From Nipponacmea schrenckii (lineage: Eukaryota > Mollusca > Gastropoda > Lottiidae), in contig CM060200.1 in the NCBI GenBank assembly GCA_030562195.1, forward strand, positions 23,041,023 through 23,105,022: a stretch of DNA of 64,000 bases, read 5' to 3'. Both the position numbers and the translations under genes were made by a program. The notes below the pieces were generated by a model. The model made no database searches. It saw only the letters and a list, made by a program, of their open reading frames with translations, and was not told the origin of the DNA. Position 1 is the first letter of the stretch; each line of letters starts with the position of its first letter. Shown here one piece after another: positions 13,501 through 23,100 of the stretch.

Positions 13501-16500
13501 AAATATCTTAATTATTATGGATGGTCATTGGATGAATTGACACAGAAATCAAACGTCCTAATGTGACTGCTACAGGGTGTGAAACAACAGAGGTCATTAA
13601 ATAGAAATGTTATCAGTGTATGAAATGATACTCTCAATATCTCAGTCATTGTCTTAGTAAATCGTGATGAGATAAAATTGTTATCTAAGTGTAGGTTGTT
13701 ATTAGAGATATCCCTTTAGTATCTCAGTAGCCCATAATTACTAATCTACTATTACAATATAAGTTAAACTTGTATAAGCTTACTGTATTTCAACATCACA
13801 TACACAATGGATAGTCAAATCAATTAGATGAAAATTTAAACAAACATTCAAGTTTGAAATAGCAATTAATTTTTCTTTGTATATTTGTGAAACTTGAAAT
13901 CTCAAAATCCAATTTTAAAGGGATAATAGGTCTTAGAATGAACATAAAATTTGAAATTTTGAAAATTGGTCAGTAAGTGCTCTATATCAGAAACCTGCTA
14001 CCATAAATAACATAAAAAATTTTTAAAAAATGTCCAAAACTCTAAGTAATTATCCACAAAGATGCATTTGATTATTGAAAAAGGCTCAATAAATTGATTA
14101 AGCATTTTCTAAAATGACTTTTAGATAATGTTACTTTATGATACAGGTACATGTAAGTTCCCTGATGAATGTACACTCATATTGACCTTTCTCGAGAACT
14201 AAAATTTTATGTTCATGCTAAGACCTATTATCCCTTTAAAATTACTTAAAATATGATCCAGCACATACTATTGACATATGGACTATAGAAAAAAACAAAA
14301 CAATTGAACAAAATACATTTAAGATCTATTGGATTTGTTTCCTTTTGACTGAATAGGGGAGTTGTTAAATTAAGAGTCTAAATTTAGCGTTTAAAAGCAG
14401 ATCAGAGTCAAATGATTCCACAGCGTTTCTACATCCACATAGGTCTTTTGAACTTGAGAATACATGGATTATTCATTAGAAACCCCAATTAATCAATTAG
14501 TAAGCTTACTTTGGCTCTAATTAATGAGGCAACCCATCTTTAAACCAAATAGTGTTAAACCTTTTATCATACTTAAATTCCCATCATTAGTCAATACTTC
14601 ATAGTAAAGCTCCTAAGCTTACAATTCATCCCCAATAAATATAGTTCATTCTATTGAATATATAGGCCTAATCATACCTTATATTATATAACTTAGAGTT
14701 AAGAGAAATAAAAACATTATAGAAGTATGTATTTCATCTATATTAAATGATATAAATATTTAAAAGATAGCATATCGCTTTTCAAATATATTATAGGGTC
14801 TACAATCTACTATGGGAAGAAATCTGATCTAAAAGAGGAAAGATGTCAAGGTACATTTATATTCACCAAAATAAATCATTTTGTTGATGAATGCCAAATT
14901 ATAGAACCGAGGAATAGAAAAGAGAAACAAAAGGAAAATATACTTACAAAATCCTGATTTCAAGGGTTCAACAACACGCAAAGTAAAGGTGGTTCCTTTA
15001 GGAATTTCCTTTAACATTTTTGCAACTTCATAATGTCTGAGTCCTACCACAGGTTCACCATTTAATTTTTCAATATGATCACCAACATAAACTATGGGCA
15101 CTTTATCCATTATACTTCCCTCTTTAATGCGTTTAATAAAAGCGTATCCATTTCCATTATCTGTTATTGTAAGTCCTAAAGCATCTTCCGATTTTGTCAC
15201 CTCCACTTCCTTAGGTTGGCCTTTAACATGGGCAAATATAAAATCCTCCAAACCAATCTGGCCACCCAATAATCGCGTCATGTCACATTTGTGTGTATTC
15301 AAGGTGCAAAACAGAATCTAAAAAAGACAAAAATTCAAGATATTGAGGAAGTATAAAATTAAGGCAATAAAAAGTACTCTAGTACTCTTTGATATCTTAC
15401 TTCCTTGATAAAGTAAAAATGTTATCATTCTTTAATATCCCTTTCATAATGTTATGTTTATTAAATATGAATAGAGTTACAACAAAGAATTCATGAAAAC
15501 CACAATAATGTGACACTGCCATCAGCTGTAGGCTCTAATACACATTATGGTTGTCAGCATAAACCACGATTGGTTGATCTACACACAAAGTTAACACATT
15601 ATGAAGCTTTTGGTTTATAGAGAAATACATGATGGTAGATTTGGTTTACAGAGTAGCACATGATGGTAGATTTGGTTTACAGAGTTGTATATGATGCACA
15701 TGATGGAAGATATGGTTTACAGAGTAATACATGATGGTAGATTTGGTTTACAGATGGTAGATTTGGTTTACAGAGTAGCACATGATGGTAGATTTGGTTT
15801 ACAGAGTTGTATATGATGCACATGATGGAAGATATGGTTTACAGAGTAACACATGATGATAGATTTCGTTTACAGGGTAACACATGATGATAGATTTGGT
15901 TTACAAAGTAGCACATGATGATAGATTTAGTTTACAGAGTAACACATGATAATAGATTTGGTTTACAGAGTAACACATGATGATAGATTTCGTTTACAGG
16001 GTAACACATGATGATAGATTTGGTTTACAAAGTAGCACATGATGATAGATTTAGTTTACAGAGTAACACATGATAATAGATTTGGTTTACAGAGTAACAC
16101 ATGATGATAGATTTGGTTTACAAAGTAGCACATAATGCACAAGAGGAAAAATTTACAGCCATTTGAAACACTACCTAAATCAGTTGATTTTTATTTAAAT
16201 ATTAGAAACAAAGTCTTCAATTCACATTTAAAGCTATATCTAGATTTTGGTGTTTAAAGATGTGTTTTCTCATTTTCATATATGTACATATATACCATAA
16301 TTGGACCGGTAATACTTATATCAATAGAAAGTAGAGGTGTTTTAATGTTAGAATACTGGGAAAAATACCAGATGGTCCCACAAGACCTTAATTAACTCGT
16401 AATTAGGCTAATTATGACGGGATTTCCCACGGTAGGGTACTAGCATAGGTATGTACGTCAAGTCTCAAATGTTGTTGATCTTTTTTTTGATCATCCAGTC

Positions 16501-17885
16501 TGTCAATTCGGTGCTTAAATCATGACGTAACCGGACGCTGTTGTTATTTTCCACAACAATGGTATTTTGGTACGGTATTCCATTTACATCCTCTAGCAAA
16601 AGGCAATAAAACGTTTAAATATCATTTTGTAAAAACATTATGAATTAATCTAAATAAGTTTTTACTCACAAATAATAAAATACAAAATCAATTTTTAGAC
16701 GCCATTTGGTCATGATGGAGTCTAAATTTAGCGTTTCAAAGCAGATCAGAGTCAAATGGATTCCACAAGCATTTCTACGTCCACATAGGTCTTTTGAACT
16801 TATATACATGGATTATTCATTAGAAACACCAATTAATCAATTAGTAAGCTTACTTCGGCTCTAATTAATAAGGCAACCCATCTTTAATTTGAAGAATAAG
16901 TTGAGATATTATATCCTTTCTCAAAATTCTCCTTATGAAGTCAAGATAGATATTCAAAATGACTGTGTTTAACATTTGTGTGTGTTATTTCCATGTAAGA
17001 ACTGAGTTGTTTTGTATGATTGTGGTAGCTTTGGTTTACTAAGTCATGTACGTTAAGGAGGTTCCACATCAAGATGGGAAACAAAAACTTCATTGTGATT
17101 TTGTGTAGAGAGGAAAACATCATGGTGGGTTTGGTGAAACACATCAAGATGTGTTCATTTTACCAAGTAAAACATATTGATGGTTACCAAACACATTATG
17201 ATGGCTTTCGTTAACAACAAAAGTAACACAATTTTGCAGTTAAGATTAAGAAGTAGGGCCTACATAATATAATCAGGTAGCTCAAAGGACTACTGACTAC
17301 CATACAACAAAAGAACCTAGCTTGAGGTCCATTTGATAACAATCAAAATCAGTAATACATGCAATTGTTACAGGCCACCTGTGTCTGCCATTAATTAGTT
17401 GTTGTATAGGTAATATTGAACCCTCTTGGCCTACCTGCTGTAGATCAATACTACCATTATACATTAAACATGGTGATTTGCTGTCACCACAAAATTAACT
17501 ATATATTGGACAATTTTCAAAAAATTTGACTTTGAATGACATTGTTTAAATAAAACAAAGTATAAAATTTGGCAACCCTTACCTCAGAAGCTGGGATTTC
17601 ATAACATTCAGCTATTTTTGAATACAATTCTTTGACGTTTGTGAACCCAGAAATAATTCCTGTAGGACTTCCTTGAGCTTGTTGACAGTGAAAAACTAAT
17701 CTGGGTCTTGGAGGCTGTGGTGATGTGTTTGTTTCGTTTTTGACAGAATTTCCGCCATTAGCCTCTTGTGTTGACTGTGTGACATCGGGGCGGGGTGCTT
17801 CCCGAGCCGGACTTGTCTGTTTGTCTGTCAAATTTTCTTTACTGCTTTTCTTCTTGTTTTTATTAAGTATATTTTTTAACGGCAT
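7390..17885 (-). CDS. GIPC: GIPC-family PDZ adaptor protein (five coding exons, 350 aa)
   Basis: Coding exons are 17885-17583, 15317-14948, 8363-8251, 8028-7947 and 7574-7390. All junctions are GT-AG and the phases close to 1053 nt. Residues 1-54 are a lysine- and proline-rich low-complexity head. Residues ~55-135 are the GIPC homology 1 region ([18 protein letters not shown]). Residues ~137-218 are a PDZ domain with the carboxylate-binding loop ALGLTI. Residues ~263-345 are the C-terminal GH2 region. By family knowledge, GIPC proteins bind PDZ-ligand tails of membrane receptors through the PDZ domain and recruit myosin VI through GH2 for endosomal trafficking. Length fits the family (about 310-350 aa). 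One gene stands here, so it is named to family, not to a vertebrate paralog. The start ATG is the first in the open exon. Confidence 0.95.
7947..8028 (-). CDS. GIPC: GIPC exon 4 (start of GH2)
   Basis: 82 nt between tttgtag and gtaagt. It encodes [18 protein letters not shown], the helical start of the myosin VI-binding region. Confidence 0.92.
8251..8363 (-). CDS. GIPC: GIPC exon 3 (linker)
   Basis: 113 nt between tttcag and gtaagt. It encodes a G/K/S-rich linker ending [15 protein letters not shown], the usual lead-in to GH2. Confidence 0.9.
8364..12985. other. GIPC: First part of GIPC intron 2, no embedded gene seen
   Basis: AT-rich intronic sequence. Short ORFs on either strand lack splice or family support, and no repeat copy was identified here by eye. 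Confidence 0.5.
12986..13476. mobile_element. 491-bp TTAA-flanked inverted-repeat element, copy 1 (GIPC intron 2)
   Basis: Ends AGCGGCCCAGGCTTTATTT and, inverted, AGGGGCCCAGGCTTGATTT are each flanked by TTAA (12982-12985 and 13477-13480). A second copy of almost the same length lies in inverse orientation at 32755-33246. There is no transposase, so this is a MITE-like non-autonomous element. TTAA target use is typical of piggyBac and Kolobok transposases; which one mobilised it is not determined. The 87-codon ORF inside reads into element sequence and is not a gene. Confidence 0.88.
13919..14235. mobile_element. 317-bp TTAA-flanked inverted-repeat element (GIPC intron 2)
   Basis: The left end AGGGATAATAGGTCTTAG... 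and right end ...CTAAGACCTATTATCCCT form near-perfect inverted repeats that extend about 35 bases (through atgaacataaaattt). TTAA flanks both sides (13915-13918 and 14236-14239). The interior is non-coding. It is a different family from the 491-bp element but has the same target rule and a related AGGG-type tip. Confidence 0.85.
14374..14543. repeat. 170-bp direct repeat, copy 1 (GIPC intron 2)
   Basis: From gagtctaaatttagcg to aacccatctttaa, repeated in the same orientation at 16718-16887 with scattered mismatches. The pair brackets GIPC exon 2. Confidence 0.88.
14948..15317 (-). CDS. GIPC: GIPC exon 2 (rest of GH1 and the whole PDZ domain)
   Basis: 370 nt, entered after ttttttag and left at TTT-T|gtaagt (phase 1). 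It encodes [12 protein letters not shown] through VVEPLKSGF, carrying the complete PDZ domain in one exon. A 170-bp direct repeat lies on each side of it, in introns 1 and 2. Confidence 0.95.
15625..16135. repeat. Minisatellite with ~31-bp units and ~120-bp higher-order units (GIPC intron 1)
   Basis: The core unit reads acatgatgrtagatttggtt followed by tacagagta, about 16 copies. Two higher-order blocks are visible. One carries the extra ttgtatatgatgcacatgat and recurs about 119 bases later. The other, with tttcgtttacagggtaacac, recurs about 124 bases later. The array lies between exon 2 and the second 170-bp repeat. Confidence 0.88.
16718..16887. repeat. 170-bp direct repeat, copy 2 (GIPC intron 1)
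   Basis: Matches 14374-14543 end to end in the same orientation. No clear inverted termini or target duplication could be assigned, so it may be either a segmental duplication or a short dispersed element. Confidence 0.88.
17583..17885 (-). CDS. GIPC: GIPC exon 1 (start codon, low-complexity head, first half of GH1)
   Basis: 303 nt, 101 codons, phase 0 at its end. It starts MPLKNILNK, is K/S/T/P-rich to about residue 54, then gives the conserved GH1 start and ends ...EIPASE before gtaagg. Reading on past the donor gives non-family residues and a stop, confirming the splice. Confidence 0.93.
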
Positions 17886-19991
17886 TTTGACTGTCTTTTA
17901 TCTACAAACCCCACTGATTCCAATAATGTCCTTTTTTACTACACCTTTCAACAGGTAAAACTACAGGTAGAAAAATTCACCTCAAATCGTCACCATTAAT
18001 GAAATATGGCGGATAAAAGGGAAGTGACGTGAAAATTGAGTGACGGGTGGGGTTCGTTTATTGCACGCGCTATTCAGGTGTGCTGTCAACTGAGAGCTAC
18101 TGTCATCACCTTTAATTAACCTGCGGATATAATCCCTTTATCCTCTTATTCGATTTTTCCTGATGTCAAAACAATGTAACAATTATTTATCTATGTGTTT
18201 AAATAAATAAATCTATAACAGAACTGGATATTGTAACTGTTTGTCACACGGTTACTGATTGGCAGTTGTCAATTGACGTAATACCATAGAAGAATGTACA
18301 CCTTTATTATATACCTGGACTAAAAATATACTCTTTTATGTATGTAATCGAATATGAGTCATTTAATTCAAGCATACCTTTATTTTGGCTTGAATAGGTA
18401 TTGAACCCACAAATATATTTTGCTTGAATCATCGTCTCTTTTTCATATTGTGTTTACGTTTATTCTTTTATTTCATCACTTAAGATGATTTATTTAAACT
18501 CATTTTGATATTAAGAAAGTTTGATGGAGGAAAGGAGTAGAGGACACACGCAATTGATAATACAGGTGTGGATTTGGGTCCAGAAGATATCTAAATTTTT
18601 ATTTTCTGAAGAATTGACTTCAAGGGATTGTATAGAGGTTTACTAATTCTTATGTGTATTATTTACTCTTAAAGGTCACTTTTGCATCATTCCAATTTTC
18701 AATCAGATATCTCATACAAATCCACTAAATCTAATTAAATGCTGTAATTGCACAAAATGCTTGTTTTAGAAGTTGATGAAAAATTGATGCTATTGTCCCC
18801 AATACACATACAATGTGTGGACCACAACAGAATGTTACAATCATGGAAGCAGGCCCTACCAAACCCAATATGTTAGGAAATCCAACAACAGATAAGATGG
18901 AATTTTGTTTAACTCAGAACAAGATCTATTGAAATATTAACCAAAGAAAACAGAACAATATTATTTTGTTCTATAAAAGTCTTTATTATAAAAAAGTTTA
19001 TGATATATAATAAAAATCTATGTAATTTAAAAATAAAGTTTTTGATATGGAATGATGTATGGACAAATCTAAGTGAGCCCATGCCTGGGATAGCCTACTT
19101 TCACTACAAGTTTTGTCTACAGTTTTAACAAGCCTTCACTGGTGGTTGCATGCATTAAGAACTTATGCCACATAGATCCTGTGACATAGCCTATGCTTGT
19201 TGAGAAAATAGACAATGTTGATCAGTAACACATATATAATCTAGTATGAGGTTTAGTATTTGATTCATTATTTATCAAGTAGCCTACTTACAGGAATATT
19301 CCAGACATAGGAAATAATTTTCCATTAATTCAGTATCATTAGAGAAGATATTGAATTGAATAATTTGTTAAATCATTAACGTTAATAATATGGCAAATAT
19401 ACGAAAATGTAAAAAATTTAAATGAAATTTTTTATCACCACTAATGTAAATTCTAATAAAACTGTTCTACAGTGTTTTTTTGTACATTTACAATAATAAT
19501 CATTAAAAATATTATGTTTATGAAAATTATGTACACTTAATGGGAAATTATTTACATTATTGGTAGAAAATAAGGCAAGAGCTTAAGAGGTGTTATGATA
19601 ACGCATTATATTTGATATGATAAACATGGAAAAAAGAAAATTTTGGGCACTTATTCACATAAAATCAAATTTCACAAGTCAAAGTAATAAACACATCAAA
19701 TATGCATATTTTTGATTTTTGCTAAAAAAAAAATATTTAATACTTGAAGAGCAAATTTTGTACAGACATATTCTGCAAGGAATTCTAGAAAACCTGCAGC
19801 ATAGACCACAGCATTAGAGAATATTTATTCAAAGTTTGCAGGGAGTACATAAGTTTTAAGAATAAGCACCCAGCTGGGTCTTTACAAATGTGCTGTAGTT
19901 TTTATTTACAATTTTAAGAAAATATGCTTGGTTTCCTTTTCTATGACTTCTGCTCTTATAATCATATAGCACTTACATACAGTATTAGATT
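17886..19991. other. Spacer between GIPC 5' end and the 3' end of the secreted-protein gene
   Basis: Includes the GIPC promoter region. CG-containing sequence around 17990-18120, with an ATGGCGG motif at 18006-18012, fits a TATA-less promoter, but no start site can be fixed. The rest is AT-rich with no gene seen; part is probably 3' UTR of the next gene. Confidence 0.45.
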
Positions 19992-20152
19992 TTAGTGAAT
20001 CAGAGAATCTAGAACAAGAAATAAAGTTATGATAGAAATGACTACTACAGATTTCATACTAATTAACATATTGGACGAACTCAATACATAAATCACAGTT
20101 GGTTTTCTGTATGGGTCTATTCCAGGATCAAATCTCTGTGGACAATCATCAA
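19992..20152 (-). CDS. Secreted-protein gene, exon 14 (GPI-type tail, stop)
   Basis: 161 nt encoding FDDCPQRFDPGIDPYRKP, a small-residue stretch SSSN, then a hydrophobic tail and TAA at 19992-19994. With no charged tail after the hydrophobic segment, GPI anchoring fits better than a plain transmembrane helix. Confidence 0.82.
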
Positions 20153-23100
20153 CTAAAATATAAAGGTAAAAATAATATTAACCTATGTCATTTCCTGTGT
20201 AAAATTGTTCATGGTTGCTTTGTACATTTCATCAATTCTCTTCAATGGATTTTCTATTCTTAAGAATTGATCTTTTGCTATTTTCACAATAAAGAAAAAT
20301 AATCACTGTAAAAATAGTGCTCAATACAAAATATAACTTACAAAGTCTTTCGTTTTCAAACAACTCCATTCTCAATCCAGTTCCAACTAATTCATAACTT
20401 TGAGCTGTTTGTTTTCGGGGGCATCTGGCTGTTTGAGCACGTGACATGACAACATCAGTCCAACTGGATCTTTCAAATACCTAGAATCAATTAGTAAGAT
20501 ACTTAGATAATCTATTCACTTCTTCTCAATTTATTATCAGGTAATCTGACCTCTCTACAGCCATGACTGTGACTTACGTTCTACTCCTCTAACACCCAAT
20601 GGCTCATAAAACAGTCAACACCATGCAGTGTGCAACAATGGAAATAAGGCGACTCTTTGTTATTTCCGACTGTCAAAGGATCTTCTTTGTGCTCAGCCAA
20701 TAACTTACTGGTATCTATTTATAAGCATACCAGTATGTCATGTATATAGAAGTCCCTGGACACTGACTTGAGCTTGGTTTCCAATAGAGAGAAAATTAAA
20801 TAGAATTACCCAGCATCTGAAGGACGAAATAGCATCTTCTTCATCATAGGTGATAAGGTATGATTTCAAATCTTCCATCCAATAACCAACACAGGTCAAT
20901 ACATGATCAGATTCATCTACAACAAATATGAATACATTTAAAATATCTGTTTAGGTAAGGTTAAAACAAATGTGTGCACCTTAAATGACATTACTAAGAA
21001 ATATAACAATTTAGGTTATTGAAACAACTAATGAAGTAGAATGTTATGATAATTAAATTCAAAAAAGGTTACAGATAATTTTAAATAATGGAAATGTTAT
21101 GGTAACATTTAACTGAAATCAAATGTTAAAGTGAAGTGAAAAGAAATGTCAAAGTTAATGGAAAATAATGTAGGGTTAAAGGTAATTGAAAAATATTAAA
21201 GTTAACTGTACCATATTCTCCAATAGGTCTACCCCTATAATCTACAGATTCACAGTATTCAGCATCTATTTCAATCTTCGATTTATCTTGACTACAAGAT
21301 TTAAACTCGGATGCTATAATACGACAATCCACCTGTACTCTTGGTCTATCAGTCACACCTCGAATTCTTGTAGCATACTTCTCATTTTCAAATAGTACTT
21401 GCTGATTGAACTGATAACGACCTCCAATTGGACATGGTATAGGAGAAGGGGGATTCACTAAAATAATATCATAATAGTCAGACAAGTTCAGTTGCTGAAC
21501 ATATAAATCTGTTTGATGGTGCATGAAATGAAATTTTGAGTTCCTTTTTTCTGCAGCTACCTTTTTGGTCCTACATGGTTGGGCAACATCATGCAGTATG
21601 CACTAAAGGAAATTTCTTCAGTATTAGCCTTAGCATTTCAATCTTCAACTGTGGAAGGGTCATTAGCATGCACACTCTGAAGCACGCAGGTTGAAAAAAG
21701 CATACAATCAACTAGTATGAGATTAGGCTAAGGAAGGTGACACAAGCGTCCAATGAAAGTTTAATCTTTAATTCTGGACTTAGCTTACTGCTGTATCATG
21801 AAGAATGTAAAAAGATCAACAAAAACAAGACACCAGTATGATTTTATATTTAGGACTTTTAAAGTCAAATGAACTGCTGCAAGATTGGTTTTGATTCATG
21901 ACATAACATTATAAACTTACAAATAAGAACTTCATATTTCCAATCTGTATCATTCCTATTAAAACTAAATGATACCCAACTACAAGCTTCTCGGAATTTC
22001 TTCTCAATATAATTAGGTTGACTTAATTCATCTTTAGTCAGTCGAGATGGTTTTCCTGGAATAACCCAAAAGAGCAAAGTCATCAACTCGTATGAACTCA
22101 TGTATTTGTGGCTTATGGAAAAACTAAGCTCTTGTCTAAACTATCAAGCCCTCTTTTAGAGGTACCAATGTTTTTATCATCCTTTCTTTACAGTCTTCTG
22201 CTTGTCAAACAAAGCTTTATTAATCAAGTCTACGAGAGCTGATGTTTATGAATGTTTAACCAACTTACCAACACGATATCGAACAATACCATGATGTCTA
22301 GGTAATATATCATAACAAACAAAATCTATCTCACTGAAATAAGGAAATTATACACAGAAATATTATGCACAAATATACAATAAGAGAGGGCAATTAAGAT
22401 AACACAAACACAGTCCACGTAAATGAAATGGAGTTTTACATCCTACTCTTCTGCATCTTATGGGCTAAAATAGAAACAGTCAGCAATACTACAGTAAAAT
22501 AAAATAAATAAAACAGAGTTACATCTGCAAAGGACACAACATGGACATGCAAACAGTACATGTATATTGAAAACAGTTACTTCAAGGGATTAATCTATCC
22601 TACATAAATTCAACCAATGGTAGTAAATGGTAGTCAGTATTTTAAATCATTATATCATCCTGCAACTGGGCAAACCAATAAATGTTATCACTCTATATAT
22701 AAGCGGAAAAGACCTTTTTCTATAATTAAAAATGAACTAACCATCTTCCAACTTGTACTTTAGTCATCATGTATCTAGTACCTAATGTCTGTTGACACGA
22801 AAAATATGTTTCTTCAAATTCGAACTCATTTTTCTTGGTGTAGTAGTAAATATGGGTTTCGTTAATTTTGACTTGAGATCGAAATTGAATACCCTGAGTG
22901 AACCATTCACCAGAAATATTCCTTGGTAGATTACAAGATGGTGTCATATGTTGTGTTTGTGGAGCAACTGAAAATAAGAAATATTAATTTCTTACTGTAT
23001 AATCTCTATTTTCATATTAATTACATTTCAGAATGGTCTCAGAATGCACTTGTCCTACCACTAATATTTTATGAATGCGTCAGATAATAGAGATTTTCAT

